Shown one piece after another: positions 10,001 to 22,559 of a stretch of 64,000 nucleotides of DNA. This DNA comes from Paracamarosporium sp. OC-R06-R3 (taxonomy: Eukaryota > Ascomycota > Dothideomycetes > Pleosporales > Didymosphaeriaceae). Each line of letters begins with the position of its first letter. The first letter of the stretch is position 1. Where the stretch lies: NCBI GenBank assembly GCA_019828545.1, contig JACVRA010000238.1:62001-126000 (forward strand), read 5' to 3'. The position numbers and the translations under genes are program-made. The notes beneath the pieces were generated by a model, which saw nothing but the letters and a program-made list of their open reading frames with translations, searched no databases and was not told the origin of the DNA.

Positions 10001-12836
10001 ATGACTTCCTGTATGCCTACTGCCGCCCCGGTGTGGACCCAAGACTGAGACACAGCCAGTGAAGCAATTCATCCGCAATGTGCGCGCAGCAAAGACCATC
10101 GCCGACGAGCGGGCCGTGGTCCAGAAGGAGAGCGCCGCCATCAGGGCCAGCTTTAGGGAGGAAAGCCACGATTCAGGCGTGAGGTGCGTACCGCCCACGT
10201 CTCGGTGGAGGCGGCACCTGCTCACCACAACCCAGGCGAAACAATGTCGCGAAGCTCCTGTACCTTTTCACTTTGGGCGAGAGGACACATTTCGGCCAGA
10301 TCGAATGCCTCAAGCTGCTCGCATCCCCCCGCTTCGCCGACAAGCGGTTGGGCTATCTAGGCACCATGCTGTTACTCGACGAGAACCAGGAAGTCTTGAC
10401 GCTGGTGACAAACTCGCTCCAAAAGTACGGTGGACACTCGCCCCAAGTTCACAATTGCGTGCTGACGGCTGCCCAGCGACCTCAACCATCCAAACCAGTA
10501 CATCGTCGGTCTCGCCCTGTGTACGCTTGGAAACATTGCTTCCGTCGAAATGGCGCGAGACCTGTTTCCTCAGGTTGAGACCATTATCTCGAGCGCGAAC
10601 CCGTATATACGACGCAAGGCCGCCATCTGCGCCATGAGAATATGCCGCAAGGTGCCCGAGTTGCAAGAACACTTTTTGGAGAAGGCAAAACTTTTGCTCC
10701 AAGACCGGAACCATGGCGTTTTGATCTGCGGCTTGATCTTTGTAATTAGCCTTTGTGAGGCAGACGAGGCCGAGGACGACGAGAATGGCATCAGAGACCT
10801 CTTCCGCCCAGTGGTGCCAAGCATGGTCAAAATCCTGAAAGGCTTGTCCGCCTCTGGATATGCCCCAGAACACGACGTGCAGGGAATCACCGATCCGTTC
10901 TTACAGTGCAAGATTTTGGAATTGCTCCGCGTCCTGGGTCGAGGTGACGTGGGGGTTAGCGAGCAGATAAATGACATCTTGGCACAGGTGGGTAAACCTC
11001 AATCTCGTTTTCCCAGCTGCTAACGAGACCAGGTCGCAACCAACACCGAGTCCTCCAAAAATGTTGGAAACTCAATTTTGTACGAAGCTGTTCTTACGAT
11101 TCTAGACATTGAAGCCGACTCAGGGCTCCGTGTGCTGGGTGTCAATATTCTTGGTAAATTCCTGTCCAACCGGGATAACAACATTCGATATGTTGCTCTA
11201 AATACCCTCATCAAGGTCGTTGCAGTGGAACCGAATGCCGTGCAACGCCATCGTAATACGATCCTAGACTGTCTGCGAGACCCCGACATATCCATCCGGA
11301 GAAGAGCGCTGGACCTAAGTTTCACGTTAATCAACGAAAGCAACGTCCGCGTCCTGATCCGCGAACTTCTTGCCTTCCTAGAAGTTGCCGATAATGAGTT
11401 CAAGCCCGTAATGACAAGCCAAATTGGTATTGCAGCAGATCGATTCGCCCCCAACAAGCGATGGCACGTCGACACAATGCTGCGTGTATTAAAACTTGTA
11501 AGTCAAATTTTGTGCTGGTAAATATATCTGCTAACCTCGCTAGGCTGGCAACTACGTAAAGGAACAAATCCTGTCATCCTTCGTCCGCCTCATTGCTACT
11601 ACACCCGATCTTCAAACGTACTCCGTGCAGAAGCTTTACGCTGCATTGAAAGATGACATCACGCAGGAGGGCTTGACCCTTGCAGGCTCATGGGTCATTG
11701 GCGAATACGGCGATGCGTTATTGAGGGGTGGGCAGTATGAAGAGGAGGAGCTTGTTAAGGAGGTTAAAGAGAGTGACATCGTCGATCTCTTTGAGACAAT
11801 ACTAAATAGCAGCTATGCCGGACTCATCGTTACCCAATACATAGTCACGGCCGCAATGAAGCTCACAACCCGACTGAACGAGCCCGCACAGGTGGAGCGA
11901 TTGAGGCGGTTGCTGCAACGATATGGCACGAACTTGGATGTGGAGATTCAACAACGTGCTGTCGAATATCTCAATCTTTTTGGTGTCGACCAAATACGGA
12001 GAGGCGTGCTCGAAAAGATGCCTGCTCCCGAGATTCGCGAGGAGCAACGAGTGCTTGGAGAGGCAACCAAGAAGCGGCAATCCAAGATTCTCAAGAAGAA
12101 ACCTACACAGGCTGCAACCGAAGACCTCCTTCTCGACCTTATGGGCGATTCCGGTGTACCCGGAAACACCAACGGCACCACCAACGGCTCACAAGCTCAG
12201 AGTGCCGACCTGTTAGCAGACATCCTCGGCGGAGGTAGCCCATCTACTTCGTCACCGGCTCCCCAGGCAACCTCACCTCCTCCTCCTTCTAACGTTGCTA
12301 ACATTATGGACCTTTTCAACTCGGGCCCTTCAAGCTCTCCGGCGCCCACGCAATCACAACCACCACCCGCGTCATCCTCACTAGATATCCTTGGTGGTAT
12401 GTCATCTCCACCGCCACAAACTGCAGCACCTGCCGCATCTGGGCCGCCGGCGCATACTGCGTACAATAAGAACGACCTACATGTAACTTTCCAGCTGAAA
12501 CGCGATGCGAACGCCGTTCAGCTACTTGCTCGTTTCCGTAACGTGGGCAACTTTAGCCACCTCTCAGGAGTGAGCTTGCAGGCTGCCGTGCCAAAGAGTC
12601 AGAAGCTGCAGCTGCAACCTATCAGCACGGGTGAATTGGATGCAGGTCAGGAGGCTACACAGCAGATGAGGGTGACCGCTGTGAATGGGGTAAGTTACAC
12701 ATCTCCAAAACGAATATTACAATTGCTAACGGTCGTATAGTCACCACCTGCACGGTTACGATTGAGGCTGAAGATCGGTTACTCAGCTGGTGGCGCACCG
12801 GTAACGGAACAAGTGGATTGGTCGGAGCCAACATAA
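10001..12836 (+). CDS. APL4: AP-1 clathrin adaptor complex subunit gamma (gamma-adaptin)
   Basis: Large subunit of the AP-1 adaptor that recruits clathrin at the trans-Golgi/endosome. Seven exons: 10001-10010, 10060-10183, 10236-10424, 10477-10987, 11033-11497, 11544-12689, 12741-12836; six introns of 45-52 nt, all GT-AG. Spliced, they give 846 residues, the expected size. The first exon is only 10 nt and gives MTSL before [17 protein letters not shown], the diagnostic adaptin N-terminus. The helical-solenoid trunk runs to about residue 580, a Pro/Ser-rich hinge follows (about 600-740), and a gamma-ear (GAE) domain starts near 744 ([16 protein letters not shown]). The last exon gives the ear C-terminus with VDWSEPT. 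No lesions. Confidence 0.96.
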
Positions 12837-13818
12837 GCGCGAATGTTCCATTATTAGGGAATGTTCGTAACGTAGGATATTGAAGTATAGTCAATGATAT
12901 CTTGTTGGCAGGTCAAAAACACCATGCAGTAATTCTTGTCTCTCATTCTTTAATCTTTTCCTCGCATTTGAATCCAGAAAAGGAGCAAGTAAAGAATGGC
13001 TGTCAGTTGATGGTGGCGAATAAGATGAGTTAGTAGGTAGAGTAGGATCAAGACGTAAACAGAGGGTAGAAACATGCCAATCTAACACCTCGATTCCATG
13101 TCTGACAATGCGATTCCACCTCGTATGCACCAACCCGTACAACAGCTCTCTCACACTGTGCACCCAGTTTGATAAAGATGAACGAAGTGAGTCGAACCGA
13201 AGGACTCTGCAAGCCACTATTGAAGAAAATCCATACTTTTAAAAATATTCGCCCAGAGTGCAGACTTTCTACGCCATGTCCCTGTGCCAACCACTAGCTG
13301 GCTAAGCAAGAATAAATCGAATCTGTAGCTGAAGTCTATGTTTGATATAAGTTAATGTGGGTTTCACTGCACGATTTCACAGCTCACGGCTAGATGTGCA
13401 ATGAGGACTTGGATGTCGCTAGAGCTGATTCACAGCCGAGACTATGAATGATGTTTATATAGGAAAGAACGCCTGTCAACCTCGTTGCGAGATAGTGTCT
13501 ATAACCAGATGAAACATGGACTACATCCCACATCGACTGGGTGATGTAGCCTTGCCCTTCCTCTGCTTCTTGTTAGTAGCGGCCATTGAGCACAGCTGGA
13601 GAAAGGTTAAATTCCTATACTACGATAGTAAATCTGAGGTGCGATGTTTCCATTCCAAAAAGCGAGGGTTTTGGAAGTGTTAGGAGCAAGATAAAAAACA
13701 CTGCAACGTCTGCACAGCGCCTACTGGATGAAGTGAAAAGTATATTCCAATATGATCTCCACGCTAATAACAGCCCTGAATGCTCACACCGCTGTGTACC
13801 CCACAGGCACGCGGCCTC
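12837..13818. other. Intergenic region between convergent genes
   Basis: Lies between the stops of the gamma-adaptin and Sea4 genes. Short frames on both strands have no domain. I see no RNA gene or repeat; 3' untranslated sequence of both neighbours is expected. Confidence 0.5.
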
Positions 13819-16760
13819 TCACTTTAGCAACCCGCACATGCACTGGCAGTCCGGGACTGGACACATCGCGTGCCTCGCAAACCAGTCCCTAGCATGATGA
13901 CCATGGAACCCATGCGTGCAACTCATACAAAACACCATAAGTCTAGATTCCAAGTCCTCCTCTTTCAGTGTCTGCGCCGCGCCCACTTTACTCGGATCGG
14001 GGCTGCCCAACCACATCATGCACAGCCCGCAGCGTGGCATCTGCGCATTGCAATTCGGACACGCGAGGGAAGGCGAGGTCGTACTGCCTTTGGGTCTCGG
14101 CGGTCGTAGCGGGCGCGATGTAGAGGGTTGGTGAAGGTGCGAGGGCGTCGTGGGTATGAGATAGGAGCGAGATGTGCGCGGGTCGCGACGGAGAGCAAGG
14201 TTTTGCTGGCAGTTGTGGCAGCGTAGGGAGACGGAGGGAGAGGAAGGCTTCGTGGTTGCAAGGCCGTCTCGTGAGACGCTCTTTAGGTTGTGCTCCTTGA
14301 TGTAACGTGCTCTTTCGAGGAAGGTGCGCCACACCTGCATCTGGTTGAGGTAGATTTCTTTCCAATGGGGCCATCGGGAGTCTTCAACGTATAGTGGACA
14401 CGCTCGGGAGAGAATCAGGACGGCGGACTGGAGGTCGCCGAATTTGGCGATGTAGTGCTCGAAGAGATCCATTGCGCGGTTACTAAGACCTGTGAGGAGC
14501 AGGCCTTCGATGTTTCCGTATGCAACTGTCTCTTGTGTGCAGAGCTTGAGAAAATGGGTAAGCTTGTCGTCGGGGAGGTATTTGAGGGCTACGCCGACAC
14601 GATCTGTTAGGGAGAGTTGCTGCATTTCAACGACTGTGGTCCAGTCACCGCTTATGAAGTATGCAAGAAGACCTTTAAGATAGGGTTCCTCGGTCATGTC
14701 GGCCATCCAGGAGCAGAGATGTCGCTGCTCTTCGTTAACCGAATTGCATGCTATGACTGCGCCGAGACCGATGTTTTCGATCTGCTTGGCTTGGATAGTC
14801 TCCTTTAGGATATCCAGTGCAACATCTTTGAAGCCTTGGAACACGGCCAAGACGATGGCTTTGTAATATTGCCCTTCGTCTACCAACAGACCACAGCGCT
14901 CTCGCAGACCCTTCTTGGAAAGATTCCAGCCGCAAAGAGAGAGACAAAGCTGACGGTTATCTGGACGGTCCGTGGCAACACCTGTAAAAGGCGGGAGCTC
15001 TTTCTTCTCGCAAAGTTCCTCTACCGTTTCGGCAAAGAGAGCTTCGGAAGTTTTGGTATCGGGATCAACTAGCCGTTGATCGTACATTGTCAGCTCGTTT
15101 TCCCAGATGGAGGTGACCCCCAAGTACGCCAGATCTAGGCCATCTTTGCTAGCCATACCATCATTCCAAGCGTGGGTTTCCATCCGCTCAACTAAGTTCC
15201 AGGCATCTACAAGCCAAGGATCGTTCGAGACAATATCCTTGTTTTTGCGACAATTGAGGTTGTAGCCTTCCTGACAACGGCGTTTTTGGGTTTGCAGAAC
15301 TTTGAGATAATCATCAAGAGGGAGCTTCACCTGGGGATACGCAAGGGTAAGAAGATCTTCATGCATCTGATGGCTTGAGTGAGACGCCGATTCGAGCGGT
15401 ATGCTGCGGTGCGAAGTCTCGACATTGAGTCTGTCTAGCCTTCCGGTAAGCGTGTCTTTCGGGTCTGGACTGATTTCAAGTTTGTCGCTCAGTGCTTGGT
15501 TTTGCAGCTCAATCAAGTCATCCGCGACGGCTCCCTCTCTTCGGCTAGGTTTGGCAATAGGAACGCGGTCTCTGTATATTTCTTCCAGCGCAGTCACGTT
15601 GATTTGAGGAGCTGGAGGTGGTACTCTTAAGACCTCGATGTCCCTGTTCGGGTGCAAAACTAGTGCTGAAGGTCCAGCAAATGGACTTCCAGGACTCATG
15701 AAGTCGTAAGCTACGACACGACTCTGATCCTGCTTGCCATTCCGGTCATCGTAGCAGGGATATCGTAGATTGTGCGACACCTTTGTATAATGCTGCGACT
15801 CCCAAGCTTGAGCATTTGGTCCAGCTTTCAACGATTGGTCAGGCTCCGGGTGATGCGAATGCTGCGCGAGCTCGATGATTTTGAACTCTCCTGTATTCGC
15901 TAGGACACCAAATGTGCCTTTTTTAGTTCCGGAATACCGTAAGCTCCATATGGTAGCAGAGCGACTGTTGTCCACTATGGGTCGGAAGTCTAGCACCGCT
16001 CCGTCATTGGAGCTTCTCTGCTTGACGTAGCGTTGATCCCAGACGGTAACAGCAGGGTCGCCGGTGGTACCAGCTGAGACGAAGTAGTTCTCGTCCAAAG
16101 GATCGATGGCAATGTTGTGCACCTGTCGTGTTGGGTATTGGGCAACGCCCGAGGTGGAAGAATCTGGCCAGTGTCAAAGACCGATCAAGACGTATGTTTC
16201 GACAAAAAGGACTCGCCTCGTAAATCGTAAATGCGGATGCATTGCCTCGAGACGCCGGCGACGAGGGTCTCTGGCTGGTTCGAAAAGAACTTGATACTGG
16301 AAATGGCTTCCGAGCTCGCCAACTTCTTGTATGGCTCCGAAGTAGATGTGACATTAGGATTACCGAGATCATAGATATTAAGACACACGTCGTTCCGCAC
16401 CCTGTCAAGACCCGTAGCCACGTAGTTCTTGGTACTAAAAGCGATCGAGTTGCACTTTCGCTGATGTCGTATGGGGAAGGAATGTATGAATTCTCCTTGC
16501 GGGCGGTCTGGATCGACCTGTACAATGGTTGCTTCTCCCGACGCGGATCCAATGCCTACCACGGCCTCATCCTGCTTGGACCAATCAAAGGCCGTGTAGT
16601 TGGGTAATTTGTCGCGAACACATAGCTGCTTGTACTTCACTCTGCTCTTTTCATATTTCTCGACCTGGCATAGTCGTAAACGGTTGGACGCGACGTCGAT
16701 GATCAGGAAGCGCGGCAAATGCTGGGTCGCATGTGGGGACCATCTAATGGCCGCTTCCAT
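13819..16760 (-). CDS. SEA4: SEA/GATOR2 complex subunit Sea4 (MIOS orthologue), WD40 plus C-terminal zinc domain
   Basis: Component of the vacuole-associated SEACAT/GATOR2 complex that promotes TORC1 signalling in response to amino acids. Two exons, 16217-16760 and 13819-16163, give 962 residues. The N-terminal ~350 residues form a WD40 propeller (CIRIYDLRD, VTVWDQRYV). A helical middle follows. The last ~120 residues hold paired CxxC/Cys-His zinc ligands (CPNC, CGLC, CMSCTHGFHGHH, CPVPDCQC), the RING/zinc-ribbon tail of the Mio family. The intron 16164-16216 must be a GC-AG intron: donor GAG|GCGAGT, acceptor GGCCAG. It yields YDLRDSSTSGVAQYPTR; no GT donor restores the frame. It shares a ~285-bp promoter with EFG1, head to head. 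Confidence 0.93.
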
Positions 16761-17045
16761 GCTCCTGGTTCCTAGACTCGACGAGGGGGAGCGGGCCTGA
16801 GTTCTATGGGGAAGACATCAGGCAAGTATGAAGCATACGAACGATGGGCCCTTTTACGCTGGCAGCTGATTGGCAGAAACGGAAAGACGAGGGCCCGGTA
16901 TCGAGGGTGAATGCTCGTGACTAGCTCGGGGCGGAGCGCCCAGGCGCTACTCGGGAGCGGTCAAGGATTCTGCCGCCCCGCCGAAACTTTTGGCAGGCAC
17001 TGCAGGATACCAGCGACGACTTGACTGGAACCGACAACAGCCACC
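16761..17045. promoter_or_regulatory. Bidirectional promoter region SEA4 / EFG1
   Basis: A 285-bp gap between two divergent start codons must hold both promoters. I see no clear TATA box, as is usual for housekeeping fungal genes. Confidence 0.5.
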
Positions 17046-17963
17046 ATGTCGACCGGATACCCCAAGCGCAAGCGCACCGACGATGGCGATGAAGGCGACC
17101 ACGGGCGGAGCTACAAGCAGCACAAACACTTCTCGAAACGACCGCGGCCGAACAAAAACCCAGGCGCCAGACATGGGCACGCGCGCTCAGGCTCCCAAAA
17201 GTTGGGAGCCGAAGAGGAAGCCCAGAGGTCGATTAATGCGCTCAAGAACAGAGTGCGCGATCTCACTCGCTCGCTGGCACACGTCGACAACGATCCGAAA
17301 AACCGCATGCCGCAGGGAATCCGCATCGAGCGTGAGCGAGAGCTAGAGTCGTGCAAGCACGAGCTCGAAGAGAAGCGGGCGGCGCAGCGGGAGGCAAAGT
17401 TCAGGAGCGACATCATCGGCAAATATCATATGGTTCGCTTCTTTGGTGAGTCGATGCGCTGTACGAAGCCATCTGCACCCTGCTAACAGCGCCTAGAACG
17501 GCAAAAGGCCACGAGAACGGTGAAGCGCCTTCATAAACAGCTGGCCGCACTCGAGGACGCAGAAGAAAGGACCCAAAAAATGCGCAGCATACACAATGCC
17601 GAGGTGGATCTCAACTACACCCTTTACTATCCACTGTTGAAGGCGTATGTTTCGCTGTATCCAAGGCAACAGAAAGAGGACGGCAAGCTTGGCGATGGCT
17701 CGCCGCTGACGGATGGTCCGAAAGGCGACGTGGATATGTGGAACAAAGTGGAGAAAGCAATGGAAGAGCAGGCCCTTGAAGAGCTTCGAGAAAGCAGGGA
17801 GGGGGTTATAATCCCAGGAGTTTCGGAGAGCAGCAAGGACAAGAAAGCGAAGAAGGACGGAAAGAAGGACAAGAAGGAAAAGGAGGCGAAATCTAACGGT
17901 ATCGACGCTGCACGGCAAGACGAAGCTGAAGAAGACAGTGATGAAGACTTCTTCGTTGCTTGA
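17046..17963 (+). CDS. EFG1: rRNA-processing protein Efg1
   Basis: Nucleolar protein needed for early 18S rRNA processing in the small-subunit processome. Two exons, 17046-17445 and 17497-17963, around a 51-nt intron (GTGAGT donor, CTAAC branch, CCTAG acceptor) give 288 residues. A basic N-terminal tail precedes the conserved coiled-coil Efg1 core (INALKNRVRDLTRSL, then MVRFFERQKATRTVKRL across the splice, and DLNYTLYYPLLKAYVSLYP). The C-terminus is Lys-rich and ends in an acidic, Phe-containing DEDFF motif. Length and layout match the family. Confidence 0.93.
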
Positions 17964-19282
17964 TCCCGCCGGCAATTCTGGTGCAGCCTTGCACTTGATT
18001 ACTCTTAGCCGATTATTGCTAATCACAAGCCTCGACTTTTCAGTCGTTTTCCACACTGTACAGACATCGTCATATTGAACAGACCTCAACCCAATACGAC
18101 GGGTCATTGAAATCAGTCCTTGAAGCAAGATGCCCGAGACTTGCCCCCTCCCTTTTGGGTGAGAGCCACTTCATTCGGAACTCAGGGCGGTCCGCTTGGT
18201 CCCTAACATAAGGTGGTGCAAGTGGTGATCAAGATGACCGGCATCGGCTGTCGCTTATGCGCCGATCTCCTTCCAGTGTGGCTTGGCTATGTGTCTTGGT
18301 CGTTGGACCGTCTCTTCTTGTGAGACAAGCGCTGCGTCTAAGCTAACGTTGTACTTTGGTGTGCGCCGTCCCATGGGCGATCGCGTGTGCTTGGAGACGC
18401 GTGCGTTTGCCGTGGACATAGTTACCGTGTGCTGGTCAGGCAGGGTTCTGGGTAGGACACAGCAGCGGGTGGACGTAAGTCGACGAACTGGGTGGATATC
18501 TCAGAAGTGATTTGCAGCTCAACAGTGAATACTTTTCAGCCGCAACATTCTCCTTTGTGAAACAGTGCCTCCCTCGGGTTTCATAACATGTAAGCGTTGA
18601 CGTGCAAATAAACATGCCGCGGGCGGTGGCAGGTGAATGTGGCTCACTGCACGGTCCGCCTAGAGGCGATCACCCCGCATCCCTCCCGTCCAGGAACAAC
18701 GGCCTCCGGACAGGAGCGCATCTGTCTCCTTACCACATGCATCCTAACCAGTGCAGACCCTCCGTTGCACGTGAATCCAGACCCCAACCCAGCTTCTTCT
18801 TTCAACAACGCTTCCGTCACCCGGACATTCCTCCCCAGATTGACCCCTGCATCTTACATGGCTAATGACGCCAGACAGTACCCCAAGACGTGCGCCAGCG
18901 CGGCGCCTCGTCTGCTGACTTCTAAATGGGCAGCTCTAAGATCGACACTCTCAATAGCGTGCAGAGCCCCGTCCTACTTTCCAGGCGCCCAGTAACCATG
19001 CACTCACACCTTCCGAACAAGTGAAGCCGTCAGAGGGTGCTTGGACGCGCTATTGCTCCACATCTATCTTTGTCCTACGCCAAAGAAGCGCTTCCGCCAG
19101 GCTTACTGTCCTGGCAGGGGCATCGAGCTTGTTTACGGCAAACTGTAATAAGGATGTGCAGTGACTTGGTGGGCCTTGGTCCTGCAGCCCGGATGCATGC
19201 ATCTGTAGGGTCAGATGGGCCCGTACCCCTGCTCATTTATCAATGACCTCAAGCATAACGACGGTGAAGGCGGTTCGCAATG
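17964..19282. other. Intergenic region upstream of the GH47 gene
   Basis: About 1.3 kb without a supportable gene. Small frames at 18283-18510 and 18602-18995 show no domain or splice support. It should contain the 3' end of EFG1 and the GH47 upstream regulatory region. Confidence 0.5.
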
Positions 19283-19290
19283 TATAAAAG
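19283..19290 (+). promoter_or_regulatory. TATA box of the GH47 gene
   Basis: TATAAAAG lies about 90 bp upstream of the GH47 start codon, a normal spacing for a regulated, secreted-enzyme gene in filamentous fungi. Confidence 0.6.
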
Positions 19291-19372
19291 CCAGTCCCGC
19301 ACCTTGCCGCTGGCCCCCCGCCACTGTCGTTTCTGAGGTCAACTTGGGAGCATTTAGAGGAGCGCGTTCGCC

Positions 19373-20973
19373 ATGGGAAAAATGAAGTGCGCCGTTGCAG
19401 TCGCAGCGTTGTTGTCGGGTGCTTCTGCTCTCCCCAAGAACACAAAACCGTTCCAGAAGAGACAGGACTTGCCCCCTGCGGATGAGCGCGCACAGGGTGT
19501 GATTGACGTCTTCAGGACGGCTTGGGATGGGTACTACCAATTTGCATTCCCAAACGATGAGCTTAAGCCAGTTTCAAATGGCTTCAGCAACTCGCGGTAT
19601 GGCTTTTCTCGTCTGCTCTACCATATACATCCTTGACTGACTTATGCAGGAACAAGTGGGGAGCCTCCGCTGTAGATGCGTTAAGTACAGCTTTGGTCAT
19701 GCAACAAAAGGACATCGTCAATCAGATCATCGACTACATCCCGACCATCAACTACTATGAGACCCCTTCAGAGGTTTCCCTGTTCGAAACAACGATCCGA
19801 TATCTGGCCGGCATGATCTCAGGCTACGACTTCTTGAACGGACCTTTGGCCGATCTTGCAGACAACAAGACAAACGTAGACGCCCTCCTCGAGCAGTCCA
19901 AGAACCTAGCCAATGCACTGTCCTATGCTTTCGACACTCCCTCAGGCGTTCCATACAACAACCTCAATTTCGCCGACCGCAGCACCGATGGCGCGAACAA
20001 CGGTCTCGCCACCGTTGGCACCCTCGTATTGGAATGGGTTCGTCTCGCCGACCTTACCGGCAACACTACCTATGGCGAGCTCGCCGAGAAAGGCGAATCA
20101 TACCTCCTCAACCCCACGCCCGCCTCAAGTGAGCCCTGGCCTGGGCTAGTGGGATCAGGTATCGACCCCAAGACCGGTGAATTCACAGACGCTAGCGGCG
20201 GCTGGACTGGCGGCACCGATTCCTTCTACGAGTATCTCATAAAGATGTACGTCTACGACCCTTCACGTTACAGCACATATCTTGATCGTTGGGTGCTCGC
20301 TGTCGACTCGTCAATCGCGCACCTCGCATCGCAGCCTACTCCTCGGCCTGACATCACTTGGCTCGCCATCTACAACGGCAAAAACATTACCAAGATCTCC
20401 CAACATCTCGCCTGCTTCGACGGAGGCAACTTCATACTCGGAGGACAGGTGCTTGGAAAGCAGGAATACATTGATTTTGGCCTTGAGCTCGTGAACGGCT
20501 GCCACGAAACCTACACCCAGACCGCTACCCGCATCGGCCCCGAAACCTTCGGCTGGGATGCTAGCAGCGTGCCTACCGATCAGGCTGCATTCTTCAACAA
20601 GACTGGGTTCTATATCCGCGATGGTGGGTACCAGCTTAGGCCTGAGGTCATCGAATCCTATTACTACGCGTACCGTGCTACGGGTGACGAGAAATATCAA
20701 GAGTGGGCGTGGGATGCATTCCAGGCCATCAACTCTACTACGCGTGTCGGGTCGGGGTATTCGAGCATCAGTAACGTGAACGCGGCGGATGGAGGAAGCT
20801 TCACGGACTTCCAGGAGAGCTTCTGGTTTGCGGAGGTTCTGAAGTACAGCTACCTCATCCATGCACCCGAAGCGGAGTGGCAGATCGGTAAGGACGGGAA
20901 GAACGCTTGGGTGTTCAATACCGAGGCCCATCCCTTCAAGGTCTTTGGTGGCGACTCTGGGGCGTCCTCTTGA
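19373..20973 (+). CDS. Secreted class I alpha-1,2-mannosidase (GH47)
   Basis: Inverting alpha-1,2-mannosidase acting on mannose-rich N-glycans, secreted or in the secretory pathway. Exons 19373-19596 and 19650-20973 around a 53-nt intron give 515 residues. A signal peptide ([16 protein letters not shown]) is followed by a dibasic QKR site that looks like a Kex2 cleavage. GH47 blocks in order: [42 protein letters not shown], the [15 protein letters not shown] acid region, [17 protein letters not shown], and a C-terminal TEAHPF with the Thr that ligates Ca2+. Either the ATG at 19373 or that at 19382 could be used; the second gives the tidier signal peptide. Many N-x-S/T sites. Confidence 0.95.
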
Positions 20974-22559
20974 GAGGAAAGGAAAGGTACTTCAATGACT
21001 TGATATGATAATGAATAATCCATGGAAATTCAAGCAGAGTCGTATGCCCTTGGAGGAAACCTGATTCTGTGATGAACTACCGTGGAGTAATACTTCATAC
21101 GGCTATCAGCCACCCTGCCTAACGTGTGACTCTCACTCATTGTTTACAACCACAAAAGAGGCAGCGACGCTTTAGTGAACCACGCAATACCATAGTACTA
21201 TATGTAATTATTAATTCCAATCTTTCTCACCGAATCAAACAAAAACTCGAGAAATTGGGTTCTTTGAGCCGGGCTTCGAAGTGGCTTTTAGTTTTTGCCT
21301 TTTTTGGAGAAGGCGACGGGATGAAGGACAAAAGATGCGCCGGTTCGAATCAGCTACTAGGACACGTAGTAGTTTTTTGTTTTGTTGCATCCTGAGTAGT
21401 AGACTGTATCCCGCAACGCGCGTATGCTTTCAGTCTCCTTGAGGCGATTAGGCCATTCATTCCACACTATCCAAGGCGGTAGTCCTAAGAACACATCATG
21501 AAGACGATCATTTGCCCTCTTACATTCCTTTGTCGAGAAAAGAGTGTCTTGAGTGCCACTGCTGTCAAGATCCGATGGCCTTAGGAAAAGTGCATTGGTG
21601 CAAGAGCGTTCATGAAACAAGAATAAGCCCAACAAGCCTTAATTCTGTCTACTGTTTTACTGTAAAATGTTTATGTCAGATTCATCATGGCCAGACCTGT
21701 TGCGAGAAGCAAGCCTAGTCTCAACTTACAACGAGATTTTGCGACACCAGCAGTACAATTTCTTAGTCCATCCACTTTTGGGATTGCAAATACAGATCAT
21801 TCTCTCGGGACCTGACGGGCTCTGGAGTACGTAAAATCAGGTTACTGATTTGTTGAGTTTGGTTTCTGTTGTACTGTTCTACGTGATATGTGGGTGTTTC
21901 AGAAAGTGTAGTATTCATCCCAGCTATACCCCTTGGTGGCGGTATGCTACATTCCGCCGTATAATTTTCTTCTGCGTCGAGGGTGATAAGTTAAGAACTG
22001 AGAGGAACAAGTAGCTCGTCACTAGATATTGCACGGTATGAACGATGACCGCTCGTACTTTACCACGTCACCTTCGCCTGGGCGAACTTGTGCACAATAT
22101 CGCATGTTTGATGAAATTCCATAGTTTACAATTCAAGCTATAGGGTAAACATGAACCTGTGTAAGGCATCGTCTCGATATCATACCAGCGTTCTGCTTGC
22201 CGCAGTGCCGCGATCAAAGATCAAGTACCTCGCATCGCCCTGCAAGGGATCCAAAATTAAACATTATTAGTGTAGCCTCTCCATCACGGCTTACATGTCC
22301 ATGTGGATATTTTCTTCTCGTCCTTCAAAGACGTTCCATGCTCTCAAACACGCTTGAGGAGAGCGCTGAGCGACCCTATTTACGCACCGCTACTCGGATA
22401 TTACTGTATCGGCATCTTCGCCTTTCTCCGATCTTGTTGAATGGAGCGAGCGCAAAGACAGCAGAAGACGAGCGTATGGCATTGGTGGTAGTGATTTGGT
22501 CCGTCTCCATCTCGTAAAGCTCTTTCAGCTCGATTGCAAGGCTCAACGATATACGTCAA
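20974..22559. other. Intergenic region between convergent GH47 and homeobox genes
   Basis: About 1.6 kb with no supportable coding region. Open frames are short and show no family. A ggttcgaatc string near 21340 looks like a tRNA T-loop, but no cloverleaf can be drawn around it. Confidence 0.5.

Noticed and set aside
21320..21360. ggttcgaatc string that resembles a tRNA T-loop
   Set aside because: No acceptor, D or anticodon stems can be drawn around it on either strand.
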